From positions 1 through 64,000 of the forward strand of contig JAZQFN010000017.1 in NCBI GenBank assembly GCA_045539515.1: a stretch of DNA of 64,000 bases. The letters run 5' to 3'. The stretch comes from RGIG8748 sp045539515. GTDB taxonomy: Bacteria > Bacillota > Clostridia > UMGS1810. Made by a program: the position numbers and the translations under genes. Below the pieces are notes generated by a model, which searched no databases, was not told the origin of the DNA, and saw only the letters and a program-made list of their open reading frames with translations. This document shows, piece by piece, positions 16,332-25,448 of this stretch (position 1 is its first letter; every line of letters begins with the position of its first letter).

Positions 16332-17177
16332 ATGGCAAATTTTAAAATAGGGCTTCAGCTTTACTCCGTAAAAGACTATATGGAAAAAGACGTGGAAGCC
16401 ACACTTAAAGCAGTAGCGGAAATGGGCTACGAATGTATAGAATTTGCAGGGTACTTCGGCAAAACTGCAAAAGAAATGAAAGCACTTTGCCAAAAATACA
16501 ACCTTATACCCATATCTGCACATCATGTACACCGCCCCATACTTGAAGATTTGGAAGGTATGACAGACTACCTTAAGGAAGTGGGGGTAAAATACTGCGC
16601 AGTACCGGCTCTTCATTCCGAAGATATGACCACAGAATACGACAAGCTCATAGCAGACTTTAAGAGGATTTCAGAGGTTATGGCACAAAAAGGCATTAAG
16701 CTTATGTTCCACAACCACACAATTGAGTTCTTTAATAAGCAAGGTGACGAAGTATTCATTCACAAATTCTTTGAGGATTTAAAAGGATACTGCGGTCCGG
16801 AATTTGACCTTTGCTGGGTGCATTATGCCGGTGCAGACCCCATAGAATACATTGAAAAATATAAAGATGATGAGGAAATAGTTCACCTTATGGACTTTGA
16901 CTGTACAAAGCTGCCCCAAGGCAACATATACGAACTTGAGGACGGCAAGGGCTTAAAGTACGGCGTAGAAAGAAACAAAGCCGAGGACGGCTTTGAATCC
17001 AGACCGGTAGGCTTTGGCAGACAGAATATTCCAAAGCTTTTGGAAGCTATTGAAAAAACAAACATCAAATATGTAATCATCGAAAACGAAGTGTGGCACG
17101 AAGACCCCACTGACACAGAAACCACCTTAAGCGATGCAAAGAAAATAAGGGAATATTTAAAATCCATCGGTTATTAA
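16332..17177 (+). CDS. Sugar phosphate isomerase/epimerase (xylose-isomerase-like TIM barrel)
   Basis: The 281-residue AP-endonuclease-2/xylose-isomerase-like barrel opens GLQLYSVKDYM. The metal-binding set is visible as FHNHTIEF, FDLCWVHYAG, HLMDFD and IENE near the C-terminus. Relatives isomerise or epimerise sugars or keto-sugars, often after oxidation by a Gfo/Idh/MocA enzyme like the one upstream. The ATG follows GAAAGGAAC. A strong bidirectional terminator follows. Substrate unknown. Confidence 0.87.
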   Translation: MANFKIGLQLYSVKDYMEKDVEATLKAVAEMGYECIEFAGYFGKTAKEMKALCQKYNLIPISAHHVHRPILEDLEGMTDYLKEVGVKYCAVPALHSEDMTTEYDKLIADFKRISEVMAQKGIKLMFHNHTIEFFNKQGDEVFIHKFFEDLKGYCGPEFDLCWVHYAGADPIEYIEKYKDDEEIVHLMDFDCTKLPQGNIYELEDGKGLKYGVERNKAEDGFESRPVGFGRQNIPKLLEAIEKTNIKYVIIENEVWHEDPTDTETTLSDAKKIREYLKSIGY

Positions 17178-17182
17178 ATCAT

Positions 17183-17237
17183 AAAAAATGTCATTTTGAA
17201 AACAGCAATCTGCTACATTCAAAATGACATTTTTATT
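17183..17237. terminator. Bidirectional intrinsic terminator
   Basis: AAAAAATGTCATTTTGAA (17183-17200) pairs with TTCAAAATGACATTTTT (17218-17234) between convergent genes. Confidence 0.8.
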
Positions 17238-17240
17238 TCA

Positions 17241-17792
17241 CTAAATTTTATATATTTTTCTTTCCGTTACAACATAATCCATATCGACATCGTGTTTATC
17301 TGCAGGGATGCTTTCATATAGCTGAAACTCATAGCAAAATCCGACTTTTATTGCATTTGTTTTTTGCAAAAATCTGTCGTAATACCCTTTGCCGAAGCCT
17401 ACCCTTCCTCCATCTTTGCCAAAGGCAATACCGGGAACAATTACTGTGTCTATATGGGTTTCATCGGCTTTAATGAGCCTGTCCGGTTCATTTATGGAAT
17501 ATGCACCCTTTTTAAAGACTGTGTCTTCTGATACAATACAGGGAATAATATCGGTGTTTGATGTATCGGTTACAGGAATTACTACTATTTTGCCGTTGGC
17601 AAGTGCTTTTTTCAGTATAAGAGAAGTGTCTGTTTCATTGCCCAGAGGCATGTAGAGCATAATGCATTCTGAGTTGTGGTACAGTTCGGAAGAAAGGAAC
17701 AATTCTTCTGCGAGAACGCTTTTTTCTATCACTTCGTCAACTGACATAGCATTTCGTTTTTCTTTGCACAAAGCACGTATTTTTGCTTTCAT
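17241..17792 (-). CDS. 5-formyltetrahydrofolate cyclo-ligase
   Basis: The 183-residue enzyme converts 5-formyl-THF to 5,10-methenyl-THF with ATP. The family signature GRVGFGKGYYDRFL is intact at about residues 130-143, and the basic N-terminus (KAKIRALCKEKR) and length are standard. It is a folate housekeeping gene sitting among sugar genes. It starts 32 bases after the GH43 stop and may be transcribed with it. Confidence 0.93.
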   Translation of the reverse strand: MKAKIRALCKEKRNAMSVDEVIEKSVLAEELFLSSELYHNSECIMLYMPLGNETDTSLILKKALANGKIVVIPVTDTSNTDIIPCIVSEDTVFKKGAYSINEPDRLIKADETHIDTVIVPGIAFGKDGGRVGFGKGYYDRFLQKTNAIKVGFCYEFQLYESIPADKHDVDMDYVVTERKIYKI

Positions 17793-17824
17793 ACATATTT
17801 TTCCTCGCTAGGCATAATCTTAAA

Positions 17825-18745
17825 TCAAATATGCTCTTCGTATCTTTCGGCAGTGATAACGCCATCTTTTACATAGAGCTTGCAAATACGCATATCTCTT
17901 CTGTTTTCGCTTTCAACATCGGAGCATTCAACATAATCTCTTCCGTGATATACAGCATAGTATTCACCATTATATTTAATAACGCTATGATGTCCTGTTC
18001 CCTCTTCAAATTCATTTTTAATTATTACAGGAGCAAATTTTTCATTGTCAGTGTTTTTGATATATTCAACCTTGGTAAGGTCTGCTTCGTCACTTTTAGC
18101 GTAGCTATAGCCAATGTGGTAGGTATCATCCTTGTAGCAGCCTGCAGAATACATTACATACTGCCAGTCCCCCTCTTTAAACCAGAAAGGCCCCTCTATG
18201 GTATGCCACTTGTTGTCCTCGGTATACTGAGGAGTAAAGATTTCTTCATCAAAGGTGGGAACAATCTTTTCTACAGGATTTCCTGCAGGAGTAATTGGGT
18301 CTGTAAGATTATCCACAAAAACTCTGGTGCCTATTCTGTCGCCCTCATAGCTGTTTTTGGCATACCACAGGAAAAGTCCTGCTTCGGTTTCCACCACGTG
18401 GGAATCAATAGAAAACTCGTCGTAAATCCTTACGGGATTTTCAAAGGGTCCTACAGGCGACATGGAAGTAAGCACATACATATACTCCTGAAATTCTTCT
18501 CCCTCATCGTAGGAAACATACATATAGTACTTATCCCCATACTTAATAACCGAAGGCGCCCAATAGTTGAAGGTGTTTTCCTTTTGTGCCACAATACCTT
18601 CGTAGTGCCATGTGCCCAAAAAACTGTCCGAAGTATAAAGATGTACTCCGAGATATCCGGTAACATATATATATAATTTGCCTTCGTCTTCAAAAATAAA
18701 GGGGTCCGCCTGAACCTTATCTTTAACATCTGTTGTCAATTTCAT
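17825..18745 (-). CDS. GH43-family glycosidase (arabinofuranosidase/xylosidase type)
   Basis: The 306-residue five-bladed beta-propeller has the GH43 triad: base D14 (ADPFIF), pKa modulator D114 (IDSHVV) and acid E184 (IEGPFW). Family members release arabinose, xylose or galactose from side chains; subfamily and linkage cannot be assigned by eye. No signal peptide is present. The ATG at 18745 follows GAGGT. The next gene downstream is the folate ligase. Confidence 0.9.
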   Translation of the reverse strand: MKLTTDVKDKVQADPFIFEDEGKLYIYVTGYLGVHLYTSDSFLGTWHYEGIVAQKENTFNYWAPSVIKYGDKYYMYVSYDEGEEFQEYMYVLTSMSPVGPFENPVRIYDEFSIDSHVVETEAGLFLWYAKNSYEGDRIGTRVFVDNLTDPITPAGNPVEKIVPTFDEEIFTPQYTEDNKWHTIEGPFWFKEGDWQYVMYSAGCYKDDTYHIGYSYAKSDEADLTKVEYIKNTDNEKFAPVIIKNEFEEGTGHHSVIKYNGEYYAVYHGRDYVECSDVESENRRDMRICKLYVKDGVITAERYEEHI

Positions 18746-18826
18746 AGTTATACCTCACAAACACACAATATTACTTATATTCTAACACAAAAAATTCCAA
18801 TAATCAACAGTTATACACAACAAAAA

Positions 18827-18850
18827 CGCCTGCAAAAAATATAACAGGCG
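18827..18850 (-). terminator. Terminator of the GH2 gene
   Basis: CGCCTG/CAGGCG with a 12-base loop, followed on the minus strand by TTTTTGTTG. Confidence 0.65.
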
Positions 18851-18859
18851 CCTTTGGGA

Positions 18860-21127
18860 TTATTTGATTTTTTCAAACCATTCTTTATATTTTTTTAATT
18901 CAAATCCTGGGAATCCGTAGAGGTAGTGATTTACATAGCGTTTGCCATCAACAATCCACTCAATTATAAGCATACCTTTGTCGGAATACAAAAGCGGAAT
19001 CTCGCAAAGTTCTTCATTGGTACCGGGTTTTACGGTAAATGAACCTTCTTTAATGAGCTTGCCGTCTTCTGCGTTCTTTACAGTGTAGGTACCCGTCTTT
19101 ACTTCACGGGTATCATTAGATGCTATAACCTTGGTTACCCAATCGAAGACCTCTGTGCACATAAGGGCAAAGGGCTGCTGGGAACGCTTGATGTAGTCGT
19201 AGGCAATTTTTTTGTCGAAATAATAGTCTACAACCGCATCGGACATCTGGGGCCATCCATCTAAAAGATTCCACCATATTACCCCTTTTTTGGTATCTCG
19301 GTGAGTACGGATATTTTCTATAAAGAATTTCTTTGCCTCTGCCTGAGAAATCTGCGACGCAAATATAAAGTCTTCAATATCCTCGGGCATTTTGCCAAAC
19401 AGCTGCCGAACCTGCTGTTCCATAAGCATTACACGGTGATCTCTTCCTGCGGTATCGGTGGAATGAAGATTCCACTGTGGATTGTTGTAAAGTGGCCATA
19501 TGTATTCTTTGTCTATAAACTTTTCTATGGACTTTAAGGAAGGACAGCCGTGGTAGCCTGTTTCACTTACAAAGTGGCACTTGGGGTCAGCATAGAAAGG
19601 ACTCTTGTAGTAATCTCTTGAACCCCAAAGATGGTCTTCGGGCATAGACTTTAAGTTATGGGTCTCATATACGGCTTCGGATATAAAAGGCGAGCTTGCA
19701 AGGTAGGGTCTTCCAATGTCGTTTTCTGCAACGGCACGGCGTAAAACCTCTCTTGTAATTATATTGTCATTGGGGTTATTACCCTCGAAGTATATGGAAC
19801 CGTCGCACTCGTTATCCCCTGACCAGAGAATAATTGAGGGGTGCTGACGGCGCTCTTTTATAACCGAAACTGCTTCTTCCTTCATAAGCTTTTGGAACCA
19901 TTCGTCCTGTGGGTACGCATGGCATGCCATGGAAAAATCCTGCCATATCATAACACCCATTTTGTCGCAGTAATTGTAGAATTCTTCGCTTTCATATACA
20001 TTACCGCCCCAGCAACGGAGAATATTGCATCCAATATCCCCTACAAGCTCCATAGCTTTGTCAAGGCGTTTGGAATCTTGACTGTGAAAGGCATCAAGAG
20101 GGACCCAGTTGGAGCCTTTGCACATAATTGGTGTATCATTTATAAAAAATTCAAAATTGCCGTTTATGCCGTCGGTGGTGTCGGTTCTTTCAAGGCGGAC
20201 ACTTCTTATGCCGAGCTTTACGGTTTTTTCGCAAAGCTTCTTACCTTCTCTTGAGAAGGTAACTGTTACATCGTAAAGATTAGCCTCTCCGTAGCCATAG
20301 GGCCACCACAACAGAGGGTTTTCTATTTCAAAGGAATTTTTAAATGCCTTAAAGCTGTTAAAACGCTTTGGAGCATGGAAAGTAAATTCCGATTCACCGC
20401 ACACACCCTTTACATCCATATCAATGCCGTCGTAATTGTCGGTGTCAAGCTCATAGGCAACGTTTATTCTTGCGGATTTTTCGGAAATGTAAGTTGCATA
20501 TACATAGAGCTGTTTTATGTCGTATTCCTCGTGAACTACCACATCTACGTCCTTCCACAGACCGCTTGTAACCACACGGGGCATAATATCCCAACCGTAG
20601 GCATGAGGCGGTTTGCGTGTGAGGATACCGTCATAATTGTTGTTATCCCATATGTTTAAAAGTGAATATGATGGGTACTCCATTCTTGCGGCTTCATAGT
20701 GAGCGGAACGGATATGCACATAGAGTTTATTTGTGCCTTTGGTATTAAGGTGGTCTGTAACATCAATATCCACGGGAATGAGCATATTTTCGGATGAGGC
20801 TATCTTTTTGCCGTTAAGCCAATAATCGGCATAGCAGTCCACACCCCCAAAGTTTAAAGAAACTCTATTACCATCTGCTTCGGGTGTTTCAAAGTCTGTT
20901 TCGTACCACCAGTCGTACTTTTCGTATTTTTGAAGCAGACGGACATTTTCGCCTTTGAATATTTCCTCGGGCAAAAGTCGGGCATTTATAAGGTCAAGCT
21001 CCACGTTTCCGGGAACGTTGGCATCTATGCAGTGAGCCGAAGTTAAGTCTTCGGGGGACATTGCATTTAATTCCTTTTGGTTGTAATAGTATAATTTCCA
21101 TTTTCCGTTTAATGAGTATTTTTTCAT
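18860..21127 (-). CDS. GH2-family beta-mannosidase
   Basis: The 755-residue enzyme has the GH2 order: sugar-binding sandwich (about 1-200), Ig-like domain (200-310), TIM barrel (310-660) and C-terminal beta domains. The acid/base is E440 in WSGDNE and the nucleophile is E522 in FVSETGY. The ILRCWGGNVYES and PRVVTSGLWKDV segments are characteristic of the beta-mannosidase branch. It would cleave terminal beta-mannose in the cytosol, since no signal peptide is seen. The start follows AAAGGAG. Upstream are repeats rather than a gene. Confidence 0.88.
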   Translation of the reverse strand: MKKYSLNGKWKLYYYNQKELNAMSPEDLTSAHCIDANVPGNVELDLINARLLPEEIFKGENVRLLQKYEKYDWWYETDFETPEADGNRVSLNFGGVDCYADYWLNGKKIASSENMLIPVDIDVTDHLNTKGTNKLYVHIRSAHYEAARMEYPSYSLLNIWDNNNYDGILTRKPPHAYGWDIMPRVVTSGLWKDVDVVVHEEYDIKQLYVYATYISEKSARINVAYELDTDNYDGIDMDVKGVCGESEFTFHAPKRFNSFKAFKNSFEIENPLLWWPYGYGEANLYDVTVTFSREGKKLCEKTVKLGIRSVRLERTDTTDGINGNFEFFINDTPIMCKGSNWVPLDAFHSQDSKRLDKAMELVGDIGCNILRCWGGNVYESEEFYNYCDKMGVMIWQDFSMACHAYPQDEWFQKLMKEEAVSVIKERRQHPSIILWSGDNECDGSIYFEGNNPNDNIITREVLRRAVAENDIGRPYLASSPFISEAVYETHNLKSMPEDHLWGSRDYYKSPFYADPKCHFVSETGYHGCPSLKSIEKFIDKEYIWPLYNNPQWNLHSTDTAGRDHRVMLMEQQVRQLFGKMPEDIEDFIFASQISQAEAKKFFIENIRTHRDTKKGVIWWNLLDGWPQMSDAVVDYYFDKKIAYDYIKRSQQPFALMCTEVFDWVTKVIASNDTREVKTGTYTVKNAEDGKLIKEGSFTVKPGTNEELCEIPLLYSDKGMLIIEWIVDGKRYVNHYLYGFPGFELKKYKEWFEKIK

Positions 21128-21201
21128 TTTATTACTCCTTTTAAAGCGTCTTTTTTTACTACCTCTCTTTCAAACAGAGGGATAAAATAAAATATAAGTT
21201 T

Positions 21202-21289
21202 TGTCATTGGGAACATATGTGAGGAATCTTCCTTACAATCGAGTATCTCACTTACTATGAAGATCCTTCAGCTTTGCTTCAGGATGACA
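21202..21289 (+). repeat. Short left unit plus empty right unit before R4
   Basis: TGTCATTGGGAACATATGTG..GGAATCTTCC..TATCTCAC is followed by GAAGATCCTTCAGC..CTTCAGGATGACA, the empty form of the filled elements. Confidence 0.75.
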
Positions 21290-21316
21290 CAGAGAATTGA
21301 ACTTTTCATTTATTTT

Positions 21317-21480
21317 GGGGATTCTTCGACTCCGCCTAACGGCTACGCTAGCCGTCAACTGTAACGCATCGACTTCGCACCGAGGTTGGTGCTCGCCTCT
21401 GCGACAGTTTTGCCAGAGGCAGTCTCAGACCATTCAGTACGCCTTTGGCTACTTCATGGAAGTCTGCTCTCAGAATGACA
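21317..21480 (+). repeat. Filled interspersed repeat, copy R4
   Basis: It runs from GGGGATTCTTCG to CTCAGAATGACA and is nearly identical to R3 across the whole insert. With the preceding short units it explains the 400-bp gene-free gap between the GH2 and SIS genes. Confidence 0.88.
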
Positions 21481-21525
21481 TATTTGTTAGTGTATAGCTC
21501 AATTATCAAACAAAGCGACAAAAAT

Positions 21526-22146
21526 TTATCCAAACATTCTCTTTTCCACTTCTGCACAAAGGTAGTGATATATAGGCAGATGATATTCCTGTACCTTAAA
21601 GGTTTCCGTTTCAGGTGCTTTAAGGGTTACATCGCACATATCCAGTTTACATTCTCTGCTACCTGTAAGTGCCATGGTATAAAGTCCTTTTGCTTTGGCA
21701 ATCTTTACGGCATTTACCACGTTTTTGGAATTGCCCGAGGTGGATATGCCTATAAGTAAATCTCCCTTGTTACCATAGCCGTAGGCAAGCTGAGCATAGA
21801 CCATATCTGCATCCACATCATTTGCAAAAGCGGAAATAAGTGACGGATGAGAATTTAAGGAAATGGCAGGAATTGCCTGTTGAAGATTATCCTTTAAAAA
21901 TTCATATTCATCGGGGTAAAGCTCTTTTAATTTGTCTGCAAAATCACCATTTATGGGACGCATAGACAAAAAGCCTTTCATAAGCTCCCCTACTATGTGG
22001 TCGCCGTCTGCACAGCTTCCGCCGTTGCCGCAAACAAGGATTTTACCGCCGTTTTTTGCTACCTCATACATAAGGTCGGATGCTTTCTTTAAATCTTCCT
22101 TTATATCCCCAAGTGCCGGGTATCTTTCTATAAGTTCATTAAGCAT
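21526..22146 (-). CDS. SIS-domain sugar isomerase, phosphoheptose-isomerase-like
   Basis: The 206-residue single SIS domain has CGNGGSCADG (about residues 39-48), GISTSGNSKNV (about 132-142) and a QEYHLPIYH segment, all typical of the GmhA/phosphosugar isomerase family. The start overlaps the end of the ROK kinase gene by 8 bases, so the two are translationally coupled. They probably act in sequence, phosphorylation then isomerisation, on one sugar. A true heptose role is unlikely in this Gram-positive setting (inference). Confidence 0.85.
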   Translation of the reverse strand: MLNELIERYPALGDIKEDLKKASDLMYEVAKNGGKILVCGNGGSCADGDHIVGELMKGFLSMRPINGDFADKLKELYPDEYEFLKDNLQQAIPAISLNSHPSLISAFANDVDADMVYAQLAYGYGNKGDLLIGISTSGNSKNVVNAVKIAKAKGLYTMALTGSRECKLDMCDVTLKAPETETFKVQEYHLPIYHYLCAEVEKRMFG

Positions 22147-23083
22147 TTTTTCTCTCCTTAATTAAATTTGCCGCAACCGCAAGGGCGGCAAAGTCGCCTA
22201 TACTTTCCCCAAGCTCTGCACCAACCACAGAGCAAACATTGTAGGAATACGAAAGAGTTTCCTCTTTCATAACCTTGTTAATACTTTCTTCCAGTAATTC
22301 CTTTGCTCTTGGATATATGCTTCCCAAAACTATTTTTTCGGGATTTAATATATCTGCTATAATGGAAAGTCCGTAGCCCATTTTTCTGCCACAGATACGA
22401 TATATTTCCTTTGAAAGCTCGTCGCCCTCTTTGGCACAGTCGGCTATTTTCTTTGCGGTGATAGAGTCAAGGTCATCCATGGTTTTGCAAAATGCAGTAT
22501 TCTTACCTTGTCCGAAAGCTTCCAAAGCCTTCATTCTGCCAAGCTGTGCTATGCCGCCGCCACTGCAAAAGCCCTCAAATGAGCCTGCCTTGCCGTAGCC
22601 AACAGGTCCGAAATCCGAAAGGCGTATATGCCCTGCTTCACCTGCCATACCGTTTGTGCCACGATAGAGCCTGCCGTCTAATATGAGCCCTGCACCAAGA
22701 CCTGTGCCAAAGGTAAAGAACACCATATTCCTGCATCCTCTTCCGGCACCGTAGGTAAACTCTGCCAGAGCGCAGGCATTGGCATCGTTTTCTATTGCCG
22801 CAGGTATACCGAACTTTTCCTCAAGCATTTTAACTATGTAAATCTCGTCCCAACCGGGAAGGTTTGGTGGCGAAAGAATTACTCCTCTTTGGCTGTCAAG
22901 AGGTCCGCCACAGCTTACGCCTATGGCATCTGCCTTGCCGCACCTTGCCACGGCAGAAAATATATTATCTAAGGTTTCATTTACATTGGTTGTGTCAAAG
23001 CGTTCTTTAGACACTATGTTACCTTTTTCATCGCCATACACGACGGCACATTTTGTACCGCCTATATCTATGCCTATATACAT
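22139..23083 (-). CDS. ROK-family sugar kinase
   Basis: The 314-residue product starts at ATG 23083 behind AAAGGAG. The longer frame runs into the promoter. The phosphate loop GIDIGGTKCAVV is at residues 3-14, and ENDANACALAE and FGTGLGAGLI are present. The zinc motif CxCGxxGC of typical ROK kinases is replaced by a cysteine-free GYGKAGSFEGF stretch, although the preceding GH of GEAGHIRL remains. It likely phosphorylates a hexose or amino sugar. No N-terminal HTH is present, so it is a kinase and not a repressor. Confidence 0.87.
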   Translation of the reverse strand: MYIGIDIGGTKCAVVYGDEKGNIVSKERFDTTNVNETLDNIFSAVARCGKADAIGVSCGGPLDSQRGVILSPPNLPGWDEIYIVKMLEEKFGIPAAIENDANACALAEFTYGAGRGCRNMVFFTFGTGLGAGLILDGRLYRGTNGMAGEAGHIRLSDFGPVGYGKAGSFEGFCSGGGIAQLGRMKALEAFGQGKNTAFCKTMDDLDSITAKKIADCAKEGDELSKEIYRICGRKMGYGLSIIADILNPEKIVLGSIYPRAKELLEESINKVMKEETLSYSYNVCSVVGAELGESIGDFAALAVAANLIKERKNA

Positions 23084-23108
23084 ATTGATTCTCCTTTCGG
23101 ATTTTGTA

Positions 23109-23137
23109 ATTTTATTATATACCGAAAACCGATACAA
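23109..23137 (-). promoter_or_regulatory. Promoter of the ROK-SIS operon
   Basis: On the minus strand TTGTAT (23132-23137), 17 bp and TAAAAT (23109-23114). Confidence 0.6.
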
Positions 23138-23183
23138 TGCTTACAGGATTTTAATGTATTATTATAATATTTTCAGATTTTGC

Positions 23184-23212
23184 TTGAAAAAATGAAGTAA
23201 TTGCAATATAAT
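23184..23212 (+). promoter_or_regulatory. Promoter of the third AraC regulator
   Basis: TTGAAA (23184-23189), 17 bp, TATAAT (23207-23212), 30 bp before the ATG. Confidence 0.6.
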
Positions 23213-23242
23213 TAAATAAAAGATTATAAAAAGAGGATTGTT

Positions 23243-24049
23243 ATGGAAATATTTAAGGCAGAACAATACATCGGTGCATATACCGACATTTCAGTATCAA
23301 AAAGATGTGTAACAGAAACCTTCCCCCTTCATTGGCATGATTTTTTTGAAATAGAGATTATTCTCGGCGGCAAAGGAAAGCATACGCTAAACGGAAACAC
23401 CTACAGTCTTGAAAAGGGAGATATGTACCTTTTGACACCTACAGACTATCACGAAGTTATACCTCGTGGTGGTGTGGAGATATTTAACATTATGTTCCAC
23501 GAAAACTTGCTTTCTGATGATTTTTTGGACATTGTATCGGGATATAACGGAGATATAATGCTAAGGCTCGACGAGGGAGACTTTGAGGATGTGGTAAAGC
23601 TTTGTACTTTGCTTAATAAGGAATACGGTAAGAAAAGCCCATACAGAGATGTATTTATAAAAAATCTTATGCAATGCCTCATTATACAGATACTGAGAAA
23701 TACCGATATTGGGAGCAAAGGTACAAAAAAGGAAGCCGGACATCTGCAAAAGGCAATTCAGTATATACATCTGCATTTTAAGGACAATCCATCCCTTAAA
23801 GACGTGGCAAAAATTGCAGGTACCAACCCCAACTACTTCAGCACAAAGTTTAAAGAAGAAACAGGCATGGGCTACAGCGAATATTTAAACAAAAGAAAGC
23901 TTAAATACGCCAAACAACTCCTTAAAACAAGCTCCCTCTCCGTTACGGAAATATGCTTTGCAAGCGGATTTACATCCCTATCTAACTTTATGAGGGTGTT
24001 CAAAGAAAAAACGGGGCAAACTCCCTCTCAATACAAAAAAGACTTATAG
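23243..24049 (+). CDS. AraC-family transcriptional regulator
   Basis: The 268-residue product has an N-terminal cupin sensor (FPLHWHDFFEIEIILGG, residues about 28-44, with the conserved His pair) and a C-terminal AraC HTH pair (about 170-265). It is divergent from the ROK-SIS operon, which is the likely target. The coding end forms half of a terminator shared with RNase P RNA. Confidence 0.9.
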   Translation: MEIFKAEQYIGAYTDISVSKRCVTETFPLHWHDFFEIEIILGGKGKHTLNGNTYSLEKGDMYLLTPTDYHEVIPRGGVEIFNIMFHENLLSDDFLDIVSGYNGDIMLRLDEGDFEDVVKLCTLLNKEYGKKSPYRDVFIKNLMQCLIIQILRNTDIGSKGTKKEAGHLQKAIQYIHLHFKDNPSLKDVAKIAGTNPNYFSTKFKEETGMGYSEYLNKRKLKYAKQLLKTSSLSVTEICFASGFTSLSNFMRVFKEKTGQTPSQYKKDL

Positions 24050-24076
24050 GAAACATCCTGTAAGTCTTTTCTTTTA
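24037..24076. terminator. Shared terminator of the AraC gene and rnpB
   Basis: AAAAGACTTATAGG/CCTGTAAGTCTTTT form a stem with a 6-base loop. T-runs occur on both sides, so it can serve the convergent rnpB transcript too. Confidence 0.75.
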
Positions 24077-24083
24077 AAAAAGT

Positions 24084-24424
24084 GTGAGTAAATCTATAAG
24101 CCGAGTTCTGTATTGGACAGTTATCTATCTACGATGCATATTTCTATGCACCTCCAGCCACCCCGTAAGACGCCGAGCAAGCTTAACCTTGGTCGGGGTG
24201 TTGCATCAGGTGGGGTTTACACGGCTGCAAGGTCTCCCTTGCACCGGTGAGCTCTTACCTCGCCTTTTCATCCTTACCGCACGTAGTGCGGCGGTATATC
24301 TTTCTGTTGCACTTTCCTTAGAGTCGCCTCCACCGGGAGTTACCCGGCACCCTGCTCTGTGATGCTCGGACTTTCCTCGTGCGGAGCATTACTGCTTCCG
24401 CCCGCAACTGTCTGGTCTACTCAC
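24084..24424 (-). ncRNA. rnpB: RNase P RNA
   Basis: The minus strand carries the conserved blocks of bacterial RNase P RNA: GAGGAAAGTCCGAGCATC near the 5' end, GGTGCCGGGTAACTCCCGG, AAGGAAAGTGCAACAGAAAG in the middle, and ACAGAACTCGGCTTAT near the 3' end. The ends pair (GTGAGTA / TACTCAC), giving a length of about 341 nt. It processes the 5' ends of tRNA precursors. The promoter is just upstream, and an open frame on the opposite strand is a shadow. Confidence 0.95.
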
Positions 24425-24431
24425 GGAGTTT

Positions 24432-24460
24432 ATAATATCAAATTATTTTTGATTTGTCAA
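24432..24460 (-). promoter_or_regulatory. Promoter of rnpB
   Basis: On the minus strand TTGACA (24455-24460), 17 bp and TATTAT (24432-24437). It ends about 8 bp before the predicted RNA 5' end. Confidence 0.75.
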
Positions 24461-25448
24461 ATGAAAGGTCTTTTTTCAAGTATCTGTCTTAAGGTTCTTG
24501 TGGAAACTATTTCTCCCGGAAGTGCTCTTTGAAGCTCACTAAGACCGCATATTGCACCAAAGCACAGATGAAGGTCATTCCACTGGGGCTCTTCAACAGG
24601 TGAAGATTTTAGATATGAAATATAATCCTTTGCAAACTTCCTTAAAGCATCTCTTGCTTCAGTAAGGCGGTGACCGCTTTGAATGGCTGCTCTGTTTAAG
24701 GTAAACGCCCAGTCAATATCTAAAAATCTCTGACCCTTGCCGAAGGTAGTATCCATCTTATCATCATAGTACATACTGAGGCAACCGTCGACTAATTTGT
24801 CGGCATAAGGAAAGGCTCTGTTTGCCGCAAAAAAACAGAAAAGGAAGTGGAACCAATCACCCATGTGGAGCCATACGGGAGCCTCGTTTTTTTGCATCAT
24901 TCCCTTAAGATTCATACCCACCTCGGGGTCTGCATTTTCCGAAAGCCAGCTAAAGAAAGCATCCATCCATTCTTTTGTTAAGGTTTTTTCAAGATACAAT
25001 GCAGAAAACACACCCGCACCTATGTGACCTGAGCCACGGCAGGTAGACCAGTTTAAGCTTTCAAGCCATGTAGGAATTAAAGAAACATTGCGAAACTCAT
25101 CCATACCTTTTATGGGATACAGAGGCATTTCGTCAAAAAGCTCCAGAGCACCCATTACATGAGCCGTGCCGTGATAAGGATGGTGGCTTCCTTCATCAAA
25201 AAGTCCTGTGTCCTTATCCTGAAAAGCTTTGAGCACATCGGAAAATGCTTTTCTTTCTTCGTATGTTTTGGGCATATCGTCTATGGTATAGAGGATATTT
25301 GCCGCATCTGCACAGCCATAGGCATTGAGTTCGGTGCATTTTTCATTTGTTTCGGGGTTATGATGAATCTTGTGTACTTGCCCGGGGCAATTTTATGTGC
25401 ATCAACAATCTGTTTTGCTTTTGCTATGATGGAGTCTATATTTATCAT
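24457..25448 (-). pseudogene. Frameshifted gene for an uncharacterised protein (helical-barrel-like)
   Basis: The intact frame covers 24457-25275 (272 residues from MPKTYEER). Upstream the same protein continues in another frame: MINIDSIIAKAKQIVDAHK.. starts at ATG 25448 behind AAGGAT, and after GKYT the sense jumps to KIHHNPETNEKCTELNAYG.., which reads into MPKTYEER without a stop. The break lies near 25370-25374 and looks like a one-base loss. The full protein would be about 330 residues. Trp/His-rich repeats (WLESLNWSTCRG, WLHMGDWFHF) hint at an alpha/alpha toroid glycan enzyme, but no family was recognised. It could be real decay or a sequence error. Confidence 0.65.

Noticed and set aside
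17783..18676. Long plus-strand open frame of nearly 300 codons
   Set aside because: It is the shadow of the GH43 gene on the other strand, which has all three catalytic residues. The shadow shows no recognisable domain.
1395..21480. CRISPR array
   Set aside because: The repeats are 150-165 bp long, thousands of bases apart and separated by genes. There is no spacer pattern and no cas gene.
24084..24362. Plus-strand open frame of about 90 codons
   Set aside because: It is antisense to the conserved blocks of RNase P RNA, which fully explain the sequence.
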